Shown here piece after piece: positions 21,282 to 31,100 of a stretch of 64,000 nt of DNA. Numbering within the stretch: the first letter of the stretch is position 1; each line of letters begins with the position of its first letter. Source of the DNA: Diphasiastrum complanatum. Its lineage: Eukaryota; Streptophyta; Lycopodiopsida; Lycopodiales; Lycopodiaceae. Under the pieces are notes generated by a model that made no database searches, had not been told where the DNA came from, and saw nothing but the letters and a program-made list of their open reading frames with translations. Where the stretch lies: NCBI GenBank assembly GCA_029204225.1, contig CM055100.1:6629382-6693381 (forward strand), read 5' to 3'. The translations under genes were made by a program, and so were the position numbers.

Positions 21282-22985
21282 GAAAGAAGTGGATTTTGAT
21301 GCAGAAGGTCCAATGGAAAGAGATAAGTTTGAAGCTGAAATCCCTAAGAGAGTACCTAAATGGTACTTATCAGTCACAGGTGATGCTAAGAAGGGAGATA
21401 CTCCCGAATCTAGCGAACAGGGAGAGCTTAGAAGGTCAAGCAGAAATCGAAAACCTCCTGCAAGGTTAGAAATGAATCTAGCCCTAATGGGTTCCATGCT
21501 AAAGGCTCAAGAACCAAAAACCTTTCATGAAGCAAAGGAGCACAAGGAATGGCGTGCAGCAATGGAAACATAAATGGAGGCCATATAAAAAAATAGGACG
21601 TGGAACTTGGTTGAGCTACCTGAGGGTAAGATGCCTATCACTTGCAAATGGATTTATAAGATCAAATATGGAGCACATATGGGCAACTCAACAAGTACAA
21701 AGCACGGTTGGTTGCGAGAGAATTTGAGCAGCAGGAAGGCATTGAGTTTGAGGAAACCTTCGCACCCGTAGCTAAGATGGTAACTATACGTTCTATCATT
21801 GCTATTTCTACTTTTCATGGTTGGAAGATTCAGCAAATGGACGTTAAATCTGCCTTTCTTAATAAAGTGCTGGATGAAGAGGTGTATTTAGTACAACCTC
21901 AAGGATTTGTTGATCCAGGGAGAGAGCATCTTGTTTGTAAGCTCAACAAAGCTATCTATGGATTGAAGCAAGCACCACGGGCATGGTACTCTTGCATTGA
22001 TGAACACTTCAAGCGAAGGGGAATGATAAAGAGTAAGGCTGATCTAATTCGCTACATTCTAAAGCAAGATTCAGATATAGTGTTCATTGTTTTGTACGTG
22101 GATGATTTGATTATTACAGGAAGTAATGAGAGCTTAATTGATGAAATCAAATCAGACCTTTCCAATGCTTTTGACATGAGCGATCTAGGATTGATGCACT
22201 ATTGTCTTGGCATTGAAGTATGGCAAAATGAAGAGGTTGTCTTTCTTACACAAAGCAAGTATGCACAAGATTTGTTTTATAAGTTCAATATGCAGGATTG
22301 TAAGCCTGTGAGTACATCGATGGATGTCAACATGAAGCTTACTGCATATGATGAATCTGAGAAAGTAGATGCTTACTTGTACAGACAGCTGGTGGGTAGT
22401 TTGATCTATTTGACACACACACGGCCTGATATTTCTTATGTTGTTGGTGTTGTTAGTCAATTTATGCAAAATCCTAGTCAAGCACACTGGAAGTCTGCTA
22501 AACGTATTCTCAGGTACATTCGAGGGACGTTGAATTTTGGTTTGAAGTATGATCAGCCTGAAGCGCCAATGTTGGTAGGTTACATAGATGCTGATTGGGC
22601 AGGTAATATTGATGATAGAAGATCTACCAGTGGGTATACGTTCAGTTATGGTACAACTGCAGTTTCATGGAACAACAAAAAGTAACCTACAGTAGACTTA
22701 TCTTCGACGAAAGCTGAATATCGTGCACTCAACAATGCTACACAAGAAGCCGTATGACTATGAAGATTGCTTGTTGATTTAGGCCAATCATAGGTGGATG
22801 CGACTATATTTCTTGCAACAACCAAAGCTGCATTCACCTTGCCAAAAATCCAGTTCTACATGCTCGAACCAAGCACATCGAAATACATTATCACTTTGTT
22901 TGAGAGAAAATACTTGATGGAACCATTGATCCTGTTTTTTGTAAATCTGAAGATCAAATGGCAGATATTTTTAGTAAGTCATTAG
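21282..22985 (+). pseudogene. Copia C reverse transcriptase and RNase H
   Basis: RT is open for 325 codons (21708-22685) with MDVKSAFLNKVLDEEVYLVQ, YGLKQAPRAWYSCID and the catalytic FIVLYVDDLIITGSNESL intact. The N-terminal finger part (21530-21707) has stops and a frameshift. RNase H begins YLYRQLVGSLIYLTHTRPDI and keeps GYIDADWAGNIDDRRSTSGY, but TAA at 22684 and further stops disrupt the end (SSTKAEYRALNNA). The catalytic core is the best-preserved part of this element. Confidence 0.88.
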
Positions 22986-23056
22986 GTAGATGTAAATTTA
23001 AAAGGTTTCGTACTTTATTAGGAATAGAAGAATGCAATTTTATCATTGAGGGAGAG

Positions 23057-23566
<510 letters not shown>

Positions 23567-23673
23567 ACTAGTTTAGTCTAGTTTAGTCACATTTTGGTAA
23601 ATTGTCAATAAGAGGCCAAAACTCATTTTAGACTTAGAGATAAACTTTTTGAAGTTATATTAGTTTAAAATAC

Positions 23674-24205
23674 ATTCAATAAACACTTTTGGAAAGTGTG
23701 GGAAAGTTGGTAGTCGAGTTTGAGAGAGATTCAAATTTGAACTTTGGGTACATTGAATCTAGACCCAAAAATAGTAGGGTTTACATTTTGGAGGGAAAGC
23801 CAAGTGGCCAAATAGGATTTGGAAACTCTATAAAAGGATGTAACTCGTGGAGAGACACATCTTCTCTCTTCTCTCTCTCATTTCATCATTATACATGGTT
23901 CTCTTTGGGTTCTACTACTCATTGGTGCACTATCTTGGTGTTATCTTGCAATCTTTTGTGTAGAATGATCATTTATTGCTATTTTCGGCTCCACACGTGT
24001 GAAATACAGTAGGGTACTGTAATTGTACAGAAAAAAACATATTTTATGTTTTGGTTCATGTTTGATCAATATCTCTTAGAGTTTGCATCTCATTTTGTAT
24101 GTAGATGCTGATTTTTCTACATTGGCAGGATTGTTGGTTTGCTCCTTATTGTAACCAAAGATTTGGGACTTGGATTGGATCTTGAATGATCTGAAATCCT
24201 TCACA
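23674..24205 (+). repeat. 5' LTR of element D
   Basis: Matches 28072-28598 with few differences, including a ~10-base length change near 23965. It contains a promoter-like TATAAAAG (23829-23836) and the palindrome CACACGTGTG (23992-24001). It ends ...CCTTCACA against the PBS. An open frame of ~107 codons inside (from 23689) is present in both LTRs but is treated as noncoding. Confidence 0.88.
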
Positions 24206-24217
24206 TGGTATCAGAGC
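24206..24217 (+). promoter_or_regulatory. Primer-binding site of element D
   Basis: TGGTATCAGAGC follows the LTR directly, the standard plant copia site for initiator-Met tRNA. A ~570-base leader separates it from the gag start. Confidence 0.92.
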
Positions 24218-24739
24218 TATTGTGTTTCAGGTTATGAAAGGATCAGCCATCTATAGCAAGGATTTTGGAGGAGTTACCAATGCTAGAGCATGCTAGATTG
24301 ATCTCTACTAAAAAATCAGCATTTTTGCATGTGTAGAATTGATCTTTTGTAGGTCAAAACTCAATATAGGGTTATATACTTGATCAATTCCAATTTCACA
24401 CTTAGCTTACTGGAATTAGATGATTTTTAGTGCATTAGGAAGGTCTCATTGGAGTCTACAAGAAGATATACCAAGTTTCTAGAAATTGCATGTAGAATTT
24501 GAGATATTCAATTTTTTGTGATTTTGTCAAAACCCTGATTTTGATTGGATCTCTAGTTTGTGAGATTACTGAACTTCATTTGAGTGTGTTTAAATCTTAG
24601 GAAGTGGCAAGAATCATTAGATTGAGGATAGATCATAGATTGATCAAGATTTCACTATTCTATGTGTTGATTTTCTAGGTAGAAGTGCTAGAAGAGATTT
24701 GAGAGGTTCCATATCTTTGTGATTTCTTCTTGAGTTCAT

Positions 24740-25717
24740 TTGTTGACATTCAAGAGAGTGCTTTGTGCATTGGAACAGGTTGAAAGAAGAAGATTAGGTC
24801 ACTTCAACATGACTACAAGTGGTGGATTTATGTTGGAGAGCAATGATAGGCTTACCTCAATCAACTATTCTACTTGGAAGGTGAGGATGGAGTCTTTATT
24901 GGAGATGAATGAGTTGATGGAGATTGTTGAAGGTGTGGAGGAGAGACCTCAAAAACCTCAAGATCAAGTGAGGTATGACAAGAGAGCAAATAAAGCTCTA
25001 CACATGATTAAGATGAATGTTACCAATGAACTTCTCAAGGAAGTTGGTAAGTGCACATCATCTTTGGAGGCTTGGGAAGCTTTGAAGAAGCTTTATGAAT
25101 CCAAGTCTACATCAAGAGTGCTTACTCTTAGGAGACAAATCTTTCAAAGTTTGCAAAAGAAGGAAGAGAATACTCATGCTTTTTTTTTGAGGGTTAAAGC
25201 ATTCAATGATGAGTTAGCATGTATTGATGAAAGCATTAAGGAGGTAGAACTTGTTCAAGTTATACTTAATGGACTGTTGGATGATCATGCTAATCTTGTT
25301 CAAAGTTTTGCTATTCAAAAGACTTTGCCAAGTATTGTGGATTTGCAAGAGATCTTGGTGAATGAGGAGTATAGGCTTCAATCAAGAGGAGGTGGATCTA
25401 CATCGACATCTCATTATGAAGAGGATGCTATGTTCATCAAAGGCAAGTTCAAGGGCAAAGGAAAAGGCAAGTGGTCTAAAGGGCAAGATCAAGGTGAGAC
25501 TTCTTCTTTTGGCAAAAAGAAATATAAGTCTAAGTTGAAATGCTTTTATTGTGGAATCAAAGGGCATTTTGCAAATGAATGTTTGAAGAAGCAAAGAGAT
25601 GAAGGTAACAAGCAAATCAACTTTACTACTAATGATGAGGGTCTAGGTGGTGGTGATTCTCTTTTGATGTGTTCATCAAGTCCAATATCAAGTGAAGGTG
25701 ACAAAGACTCATGGTAG
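24740..25717 (+). CDS. Element D gag
   Basis: Open for 325 codons. The likely functional start is the Met of MTTSGGFMLESNDRLTSINY (about 24810), since related gags (MASINAY, MATSVGF) begin there. The UBN2-type gag region shows STWKVRMESLLEMNE, KALHMIKMNVTNELLKEV and ELVQVILNGLLDDHANLVQS. A basic Lys/Gly stretch precedes the zinc knuckle CFYCGIKGHFANEC. The frame ends DKDSW then TAG (25715-25717), directly before the protease motif. The frame is otherwise clean, so this gag may still be made. Confidence 0.9.
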   Translation: MLTFKRVLCALEQVERRRLGHFNMTTSGGFMLESNDRLTSINYSTWKVRMESLLEMNELMEIVEGVEERPQKPQDQVRYDKRANKALHMIKMNVTNELLKEVGKCTSSLEAWEALKKLYESKSTSRVLTLRRQIFQSLQKKEENTHAFFLRVKAFNDELACIDESIKEVELVQVILNGLLDDHANLVQSFAIQKTLPSIVDLQEILVNEEYRLQSRGGGSTSTSHYEEDAMFIKGKFKGKGKGKWSKGQDQGETSSFGKKKYKSKLKCFYCGIKGHFANECLKKQRDEGNKQINFTTNDEGLGGGDSLLMCSSSPISSEGDKDSW

Positions 25718-26090
25718 ATTGATAGTGGAGCTAGCTCACACATGACTAGTCACAAGGAGTTCTTTACTTCTTTGGTCACTTATGATGGAGCCAAGAAAGC
25801 AATTCACATGGCCAATGGTGGTGAGTGTGTGATTGAAGGTATTGGTTCAATTCCTATTTGTCTCTCTACTAATAGGAAAGCAAGACTTGATGGTGTTCTT
25901 TACATTCCTTCACTTTCAAAGAATTTGTTAAGTGTTGGTCAAATGATAGAGAAAGGATACATGGTAAAGTTTGGTGGTGATGCTTCTTTCATTACAAAGG
26001 AAGAAATCTTGGTTGCTAGGGGCAATAGACAAGGTAGACTTTTCAAGCTTGATGCTTTTGTTATGGCTAACAAAAAGGATGGAATGGAAA
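25718..26090 (+). CDS. Element D protease domain (behind a UAG)
   Basis: In frame with gag after TAG. It begins IDSGASSHMTSHKEFF, where the D-S-G-A tetrad is the copia aspartic protease site, and continues through IHMANGGECVIEGIGSIPIC and LYIPSLSKNLLSVGQMIEKG to RQGRLFKLDAF. The same frame runs on into the unknown region. It has no ATG of its own before 25742, so expression would need readthrough or an internal start that cuts off the active site. Copy D2 (43242 onward) also has a stop at this point. Confidence 0.85.
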
Positions 26091-27712
26091 AGGAGATTGG
26101 TCTCAACTTTCCAAAGTTACCTTTTAGCATCAATAATATTGGTGGATCTTATGCAAAGTCTAACAAGCTTCCTTATGCTAGATCTAGGTCAGATGTTCAT
26201 CTTTGTGCTAACTTGGCTAGTCTTGAGGATAATGATGGTGTTTCAATGGTTCTTCATGGCAAGTGCAAGCATGCAAAAGGTAAGGAAAGAGCTAACTTCA
26301 TCAATGGAGGTGAAGGTTCTTCCTTGGAAAAGATTGTTGTTAATGATTTCTTTGATCATATGTCAAAAGATGTTGCTAGGTGCATGCATGAAGGAGGTGG
26401 TTCTTCTAAATTCTTTTGTGATGAGTCCAAGAAAGTCATTTTTCCAGCAAGTGGAGTCACATGTCTTCATAAAGAGAGTAGATCAAATGGTTCTATCAAG
26501 AGACTTAGTGAGGGAGATAGTCACAAGTCAAGAAGAAGAGAAGTATGCGAAGAGTTCAAAGTAGGATGTACTTTGAATGATGTCATTGTGAATAAAAGTG
26601 AGGAAGAATCATTATCATGTGAGTCATTACCTAAAACATTGAGTAGAAGTTCTTGTTTGAAAAAAGAGAGTACTTCAATCATCCTTATGTTGAAGGTACT
26701 AATCATATTTTTCATGGCTTCTAATGTTTTTGAGGTTTATACTTCTTATGATGCAATCATTAAGAGGGAGTCTTATGAAGGAAAGAGCAATGGAAGATTC
26801 GTTCTTGGGAAGATCCAAGGCATGGATCTCACATCTCTTCATCAACTCAAAGGATCCTATGATTATGAATTGATCACTCATGATCAAGATTGCAAAAGGT
26901 TGGTTGGAGAAGAGTACATGGAGCAAATCGAGAGGCAATTTCTTCAAGGCAAGAGAGATCTCATTGGTGAGCTTATTGAGGTTTGTTATGGACTCAAGAG
27001 GGCTGGATTTATTAGGTTTGATACTCATCTTCACCTACTTTAATTGATGTTGGATGGAAAGTTTGGAATCTATCTTTTGATTTATGATGGTGACATTGGT
27101 GACATTGTTTTCACTAACCTTTGTGGAAGATCGAGATCAAGCATTGATGAGATCTTGTTGGATCTAGATCATATGTTTGAGAGGGAGTATTTCCAAAGGT
27201 TCAGGTCTGAAGATATTCATATCTTTGATATCTTTGATGATCAAAAGAAAGGTAAGCTAGTGGAAGTGACTCATTTTGCTTTACTCACATGTTTTGGAGA
27301 ATTTTCTTGTGTAGATGATGCTATGCAAGTGAATATTGATTCTCATGGTTTTTGTACTGGAAAAGCAAGTAATGGATCTGGAAAACAAATTTTGTTCAAT
27401 GACTTTGATGGTCAAGAGGAAGATCAAGAGGTTGGTCTCAAAGGGCTTCACCAACACAAAAGGAAAGGTGACAATTTGGAGCTAGTCAAGAGCATCAAAG
27501 GAAGGTTATTTCGCAAAGATGTTATGGATCTATTTTTGCAGCTTATTGAAGACTCAAGTAAGGTCAAAGGAGAAGCAAGGAAGTGTTGTTCAAGTTTACT
27601 TTACTTGTTCTATCTCATGATTGAGCTATTTCATGTGGATGTGTGCAAATTGTCAAGATATGGACAACTAGCTACATTGTCTTGCAATATCTTATTTTTG
27701 GAGTTGTACTAG
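26091..27712 (+). CDS. Unknown ORF of element D with a hydrophobic segment
   Basis: Continues the protease frame to TAA at 27041-27043, then reopens in the same frame to 27712. No integrase signature (WHKRLGH, HSD, DNGGEY) or RT motif is present where those belong. Visible features are a Ser/Lys-rich first part, a likely membrane-spanning or buried segment SIILMLKVLIIFFMASNVF (about 26676-26730), an acidic/aromatic part (FDTHLHLL, GIYLLIYDGDIGDIVFTNLC, FQRFRSEDIHIFDIFDD) and a second hydrophobic stretch SSLLYLFYLMIELFHVDVC. The related piece at 33541-34690 reads through the TAA site, so the ancestor probably had one long frame. I do not recognise the family. Confidence 0.6.
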
Positions 27713-28071
27713 CATTCTTGGCTGGTTTTGCTGATGGAAATGAGGCTAATGGAGGCTCATTATATCACTCATCCATGATCAAGTTCTCAAGTGTTGAGCT
27801 ACTTGGTGCCAATACTTGGAGATTGTCAATTTTTGGTGAATTCATGGTCATTTTCTTGTGTCAAGTAGATCTTGAAGATGGACTAGTGCAACCTACTTGG
27901 TTTATGGAGTCATGTGGTGTTGGATTCGCATCATTAATTTACTACCTACTCATGGATTTCCAAGGTTTGATGGTTTCTTGTGGCAAGATGGAGATGGAGG
28001 CTCATTCATGGAGTTTTATGGTGGAGACATATCAAGAAAGGACAAAGTTGGAGGACACAAGCAAGCAAATG
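27713..28071 (+). other. Spacer between the unknown ORF and the 3' LTR of element D
   Basis: A different frame stays open here (27643-28080) and encodes hydrophobic residues such as FGVVLAFLAGFADGNEANGG, but it overlaps the preceding ORF and ends at the LTR. It may be a frameshifted continuation of the unknown ORF. The last ~50 bases are purine-rich (AGAAAGGAC, TTGGAGGACACAAGCAAGC) and could hold the polypurine tract. Confidence 0.4.
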
Positions 28072-28598
28072 ATTCAATAAACACTTTTGGAAAGTGTGGG
28101 AAAGTTGGTAGTCGAGTTTGAGAGAGATTCAAATTTGAACTTTGGGTACATTGAATCTAGACCCAAAAATAGTAGGGTTTACATTTTGGAGGGAAAGCCA
28201 AGTGGCCAAATAGGATTTGAAAACTCTATAAAAGGATGTAACTCGTGGAGAGACACATATTCTCTCTTCTCTCTCTCTCATTTCATCATTATACATGGTT
28301 CTCTTTGGGTTCTACTACTCATTGGTGCACTATCTTGGTGTTATCTTGTGTGTAGAATGATCATTTATTGCTATTTTCGGTTCCACACGTGTGAAATACA
28401 GTAGGATAATGTAATTGTACGAAAAACAAACATATTTTATGTTTTGGTTCATGTTTGATCAATATCTCTTAAAGTTTGCATCTCATTTTGTATGTAGATG
28501 CTGATTTTTCTACATTGGCAGGATTGTTGGTTTGCTCCTTATTGTAACCAAAGATTTGGGACTTGGATTGGATCTTGAATGATCTGAAATCCTTCACA
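28072..28598 (+). repeat. 3' LTR of element D
   Basis: Direct repeat of 23674-24205, with TATAAAAG at 28227-28234 and CACACGTGTG at 28384-28393. It ends ...CCTTCACA at 28598, next to copia E sequence. The high similarity of the two LTRs indicates a fairly recent insertion; a count of differences would date it. Confidence 0.9.
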
Positions 28599-28639
28599 AT
28601 AACTCCACAATCCATTGGCTATCAAACTTCTACTGCTAT

Positions 28640-30305
28640 CCTACCATTTTCCAACATGATGGTGAGTGTGCAATCAAAGGGATTGGCACAATTCCTGTTT
28701 ACCTCTCTACTAATAGGAATGTTTGAAGGATGTTTTATTCATTCCATTTATCACTAACAACCTTCTTAGTGTGAGTCAAATGCTTGAAAAGGGATTCAAA
28801 GTGGAGTTTGAGGGTGATGCTTGTTTGTTCAAGAAGGAGAATGAATTGATTGCAAAAGGAAAGAGGCAAGGTAAGTTGTTCAAACATGATGCTTGTGTTG
28901 TTGCTAACCAAGCTGGATGTATTTCAAAGGAGCAATTGTCAATGCAAGAGGTATGGCACAAGAGATTGGGACATCTCAACTACAAGTCATTGGAGGTGAT
29001 GGCAAAGAGGCAAGTTGTTTTTGGTCTTTCCAATTCTTTATCAAGTATGAATCATGTTTGTGAGCAATTTGCTTTATCAAAGTCACATAGGTTACCTACA
29101 TCAAGGTCAAGTGCACCTTTTCAACTTGTGCATTCAGATATTCATGGTGTTACTATAATTAGCAATGGAGGTGCTAAGACATATGTGAATTTTATTTATA
29201 ATTCTATTAGATTTTGTTGGGTGTATCTACTAGAGAGCAAAGATGTCTTTGTCAAGTTCAAGATGGCAAGGGAGGTCCAATTTTCTACAAAGATCAAGTG
29301 CTTGATGAGTGAAAATGGTGGTGAGTACATTTCTACCAAGTTCAAAGCATTTTGAGATGCAGATGGGATCAAGATGGAGTACACAAGCCCAAGGACACCA
29401 CAAGAAAATGGAGTGGCCGAGAGGTTATGTGAAGGATCAAAGCCATGAGGTTAGGTGCAAATCTTCCTAAATCCTTTTGGGATCAAGCTTTGTTGTGTGC
29501 TAATTTCCTATGCAATAGATGATCGAGTGTGGTATTGTGGGTGGGAAAATCCCTTTTGAAGTCTTGTTTGTTAGAAGGCCGAATGTCAAGTTTTTCAAAG
29601 CTTTTGGGGCTAAAAGCATGGTTTGGTGGTGCAAAAAAAAGAACCCATTTTTCATTGTACCTTTTGGTAGTACATTTCACTTTTCGGGGATTTGGGAGGG
29701 ATCTTGATAGATGCTACACATGAGTAAATGGAATGAAGGTGTCCCTAGTAATGATGGGCCTACCCTCTTATAGTATTGGGGGGTACGTGTTGGGCCTACT
29801 CTCTCTCCTCCAATAAAAATGAAATAGTGTCCTTGACAGTCCATGTTGCACCACCAAACCAAGCTTTTAGCCTTGGATGCATTTGCTATTTCAACATTAC
29901 ACTTGATGATAGTACAAAGGAGGATCCATCTTCAAAGAAAGGTATATTTGTTGGTTATAGTGAGGTGAGCAATGCTTTTTATTCCTTCAACTAAGAAAGT
30001 GCTCATTGGAAGAGATGTCCTTTTTGATAAGAATTTTTTTTCAAAAGTTTCTTCAAGTGGTGTTGTGAAAATTGGATCTAACATTCTTGATGTTGATGAC
30101 ATTGATGATATCTTGGATACATGTTGATGTTGAAGAGCCTACTTCAAATCAAAAGCCAAAGAGGACATCAAGGCAAAGGTAACAACATTTGAGGCTCATG
30201 ATTAAAAAAAGTAAGCAAGTTGTTGGTGGTACAAACTATGCTTTCCTAGCCTTTTTTGATGAACCTACATGTGTAGATAAAGAAAGACAAAAAAGAGGAG
30301 TGGAT
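28640..30305 (+). pseudogene. Copia E protease end and integrase
   Basis: The protease tail shows HDGECAIKGIGTIPV and FITNNLLSVSQMLEKGF. The integrase has VWHKRLGHLNYKSLEVMAK, then FQLVHSDIHGV with the first Asp. The second catalytic motif reads LMSENGGEYIS, so Asp is replaced by Glu. After TGA at 29353 the frame continues brokenly (NGVAERL, then the FFKAFG / CICYFNI halves on either side of the first MITE). A frameshift near 30000 precedes a degraded linker. Confidence 0.82.
29608..29872. mobile_element. Inverted-repeat element (MITE), copy 1, 265 bp
   Basis: Starts GGCTAAAAGCATGGTTTGGT and ends with the near-perfect inverse, ACCAAACCAAGCTTTTAGCC. TTGG flanks both sides (29604-29607 and 29873-29876). 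Deleting the insert and one TTGG gives AAAGCTTTTGGATGCATTTG, which reads KAFGCIC, the expected integrase peptide. No coding capacity is seen. Confidence 0.9.
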
Positions 30306-30309
30306 CCAA

Positions 30310-30588
30310 GGCTAAAAGCATGGTTTGGTGGTGCAAAAAAGAACCTATTTTTCTTTTGGTAGTACATTTCACTTTTGGGGATTTGGGAGGGAGCTTGATA
30401 GATGCTACCCACGAGTTCATGCAATGAAGGCGTCCCTAGTGATGATGGGCCTACCCTCTTGGAGTAATGGGGGGTGGGTGGACCCACTTTAGAATGTTAA
30501 ACAATAAACCTTTTTTGAGTGCATTTCTACCCAAGAAAGGTAGTGTCCTTGACAATCCATGTTGTACCACCAAACCATGCTTTTAGCC
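30310..30588. mobile_element. Inverted-repeat element (MITE), copy 2, 279 bp
   Basis: Same ends as copy 1 (GGCTAAAAGCATGGTTTGGT ... ACCATGCTTTTAGCC), with a similar interior. CCAA flanks it (30306-30309 and 30589-30592). Deleting it restores GAGTGGATCCAACCAATGG, reading EWIQPMDFKYQAL, a normal start of the copia RT region. CCAA is the complement of the TTGG target of copy 1. Confidence 0.9.
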
Positions 30589-31100
30589 CCAACCAATGGA
30601 TTTTAAGTATCAAGCTCTTATGAAGAATGACACATGGAGATTGGTGGAACTTCCAAACAAGGCTATTGGATGCAAGTGGATCTTCAAAGTGAAGACAAAC
30701 CAAGGTGGATCAATCAACAAGTAAAAAGCAAGGTTGGTGGCAAAAAGATATGCTCAAGAGTATGGAATTGACTATGATGAGCCTTTGCACCCATGCCAAA
30801 TATGGTAAGCATTTGGGACATCATATCCCTTGCAACACTTTTTGGATGGTATCTATGGAAATTGGATATCAAAAATGTATTCTTGAATGGTGATCTTGAG
30901 GAGGAGGTGTTTATGGAGCAACTCGAGGGCTACATTTCACATGGCAAGCCTAATCATGTGTGTTTTTTACAAAAGAGTTTGTATGGACTTAAGCAAGCGC
31001 CAAGGAGTTGGTATGCTAAGCTTAACATCTTTTTACTTTATCAAAATTTCAAGATGATGGAGACAACTATCCAGATATTGATGATATCAAGATTGCACTA
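30589..31100 (+). pseudogene. Copia E reverse transcriptase fragment
   Basis: ALMKNDTWRLVELPNKAIGC and KWIFKVKTNQGG open the RT, broken by TAA near 30721 and a frameshift near 30790. The motif KLDIKNVFLNGDLEEEVFME and YGLKQAPRSWYAKL follow. Sequence is lost before the YVDD motif: the text jumps to a degraded DIDDIKIALKKEFEVHDLDL-like stretch near 31075. RNase H is absent. Confidence 0.8.

Larger units (their letters stand above)
23674..28598 (+). mobile_element. Non-autonomous copia-type element D: LTR-gag-PR-unknown ORF-LTR
   Basis: Two near-identical direct repeats of 532 and 527 bp (23674-24205 and 28072-28598) enclose a PBS, leader, gag, protease and a long unrecognised coding stretch. 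There is no integrase, RT or RNase H, so mobility would need enzymes from a partner. The shared sequence starts ATTCAATAAAC, not TG, and no target duplication is visible, so the outer LTR edges may be truncated or misplaced. A second gag-PR copy lies at 41746-43581 and a second piece of the unknown ORF at 33541-34690 (minus). The neighbouring copia E has similar protease residues and could be of the helper lineage. Confidence 0.85.
28640..31100 (+). mobile_element. Copia relic E, interrupted by two small inverted-repeat elements
   Basis: Protease end, integrase and part of RT are recognisable in order, with no LTR attached. Two MITE-like inserts (29608-29872 and 30310-30588) split the coding sequence, and removing each restores the copia reading frame. 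Stops and frameshifts are numerous. It begins partway through the protease, just after the element D LTR. Confidence 0.82.

Noticed and set aside
23689-24012. Open frame (MESVGKLVVEFERD...) present in both LTRs of element D (also 28087-28404)
   Set aside because: Its presence in both copies follows from LTR duplication. It overlaps the TATA box and promoter region and has no family features.
26676-26730. The hydrophobic segment as evidence of a retroviral-type envelope gene
   Set aside because: There is no signal peptide, cleavage site or second anchor in the expected layout. Position in a gag-protease element alone is not enough.
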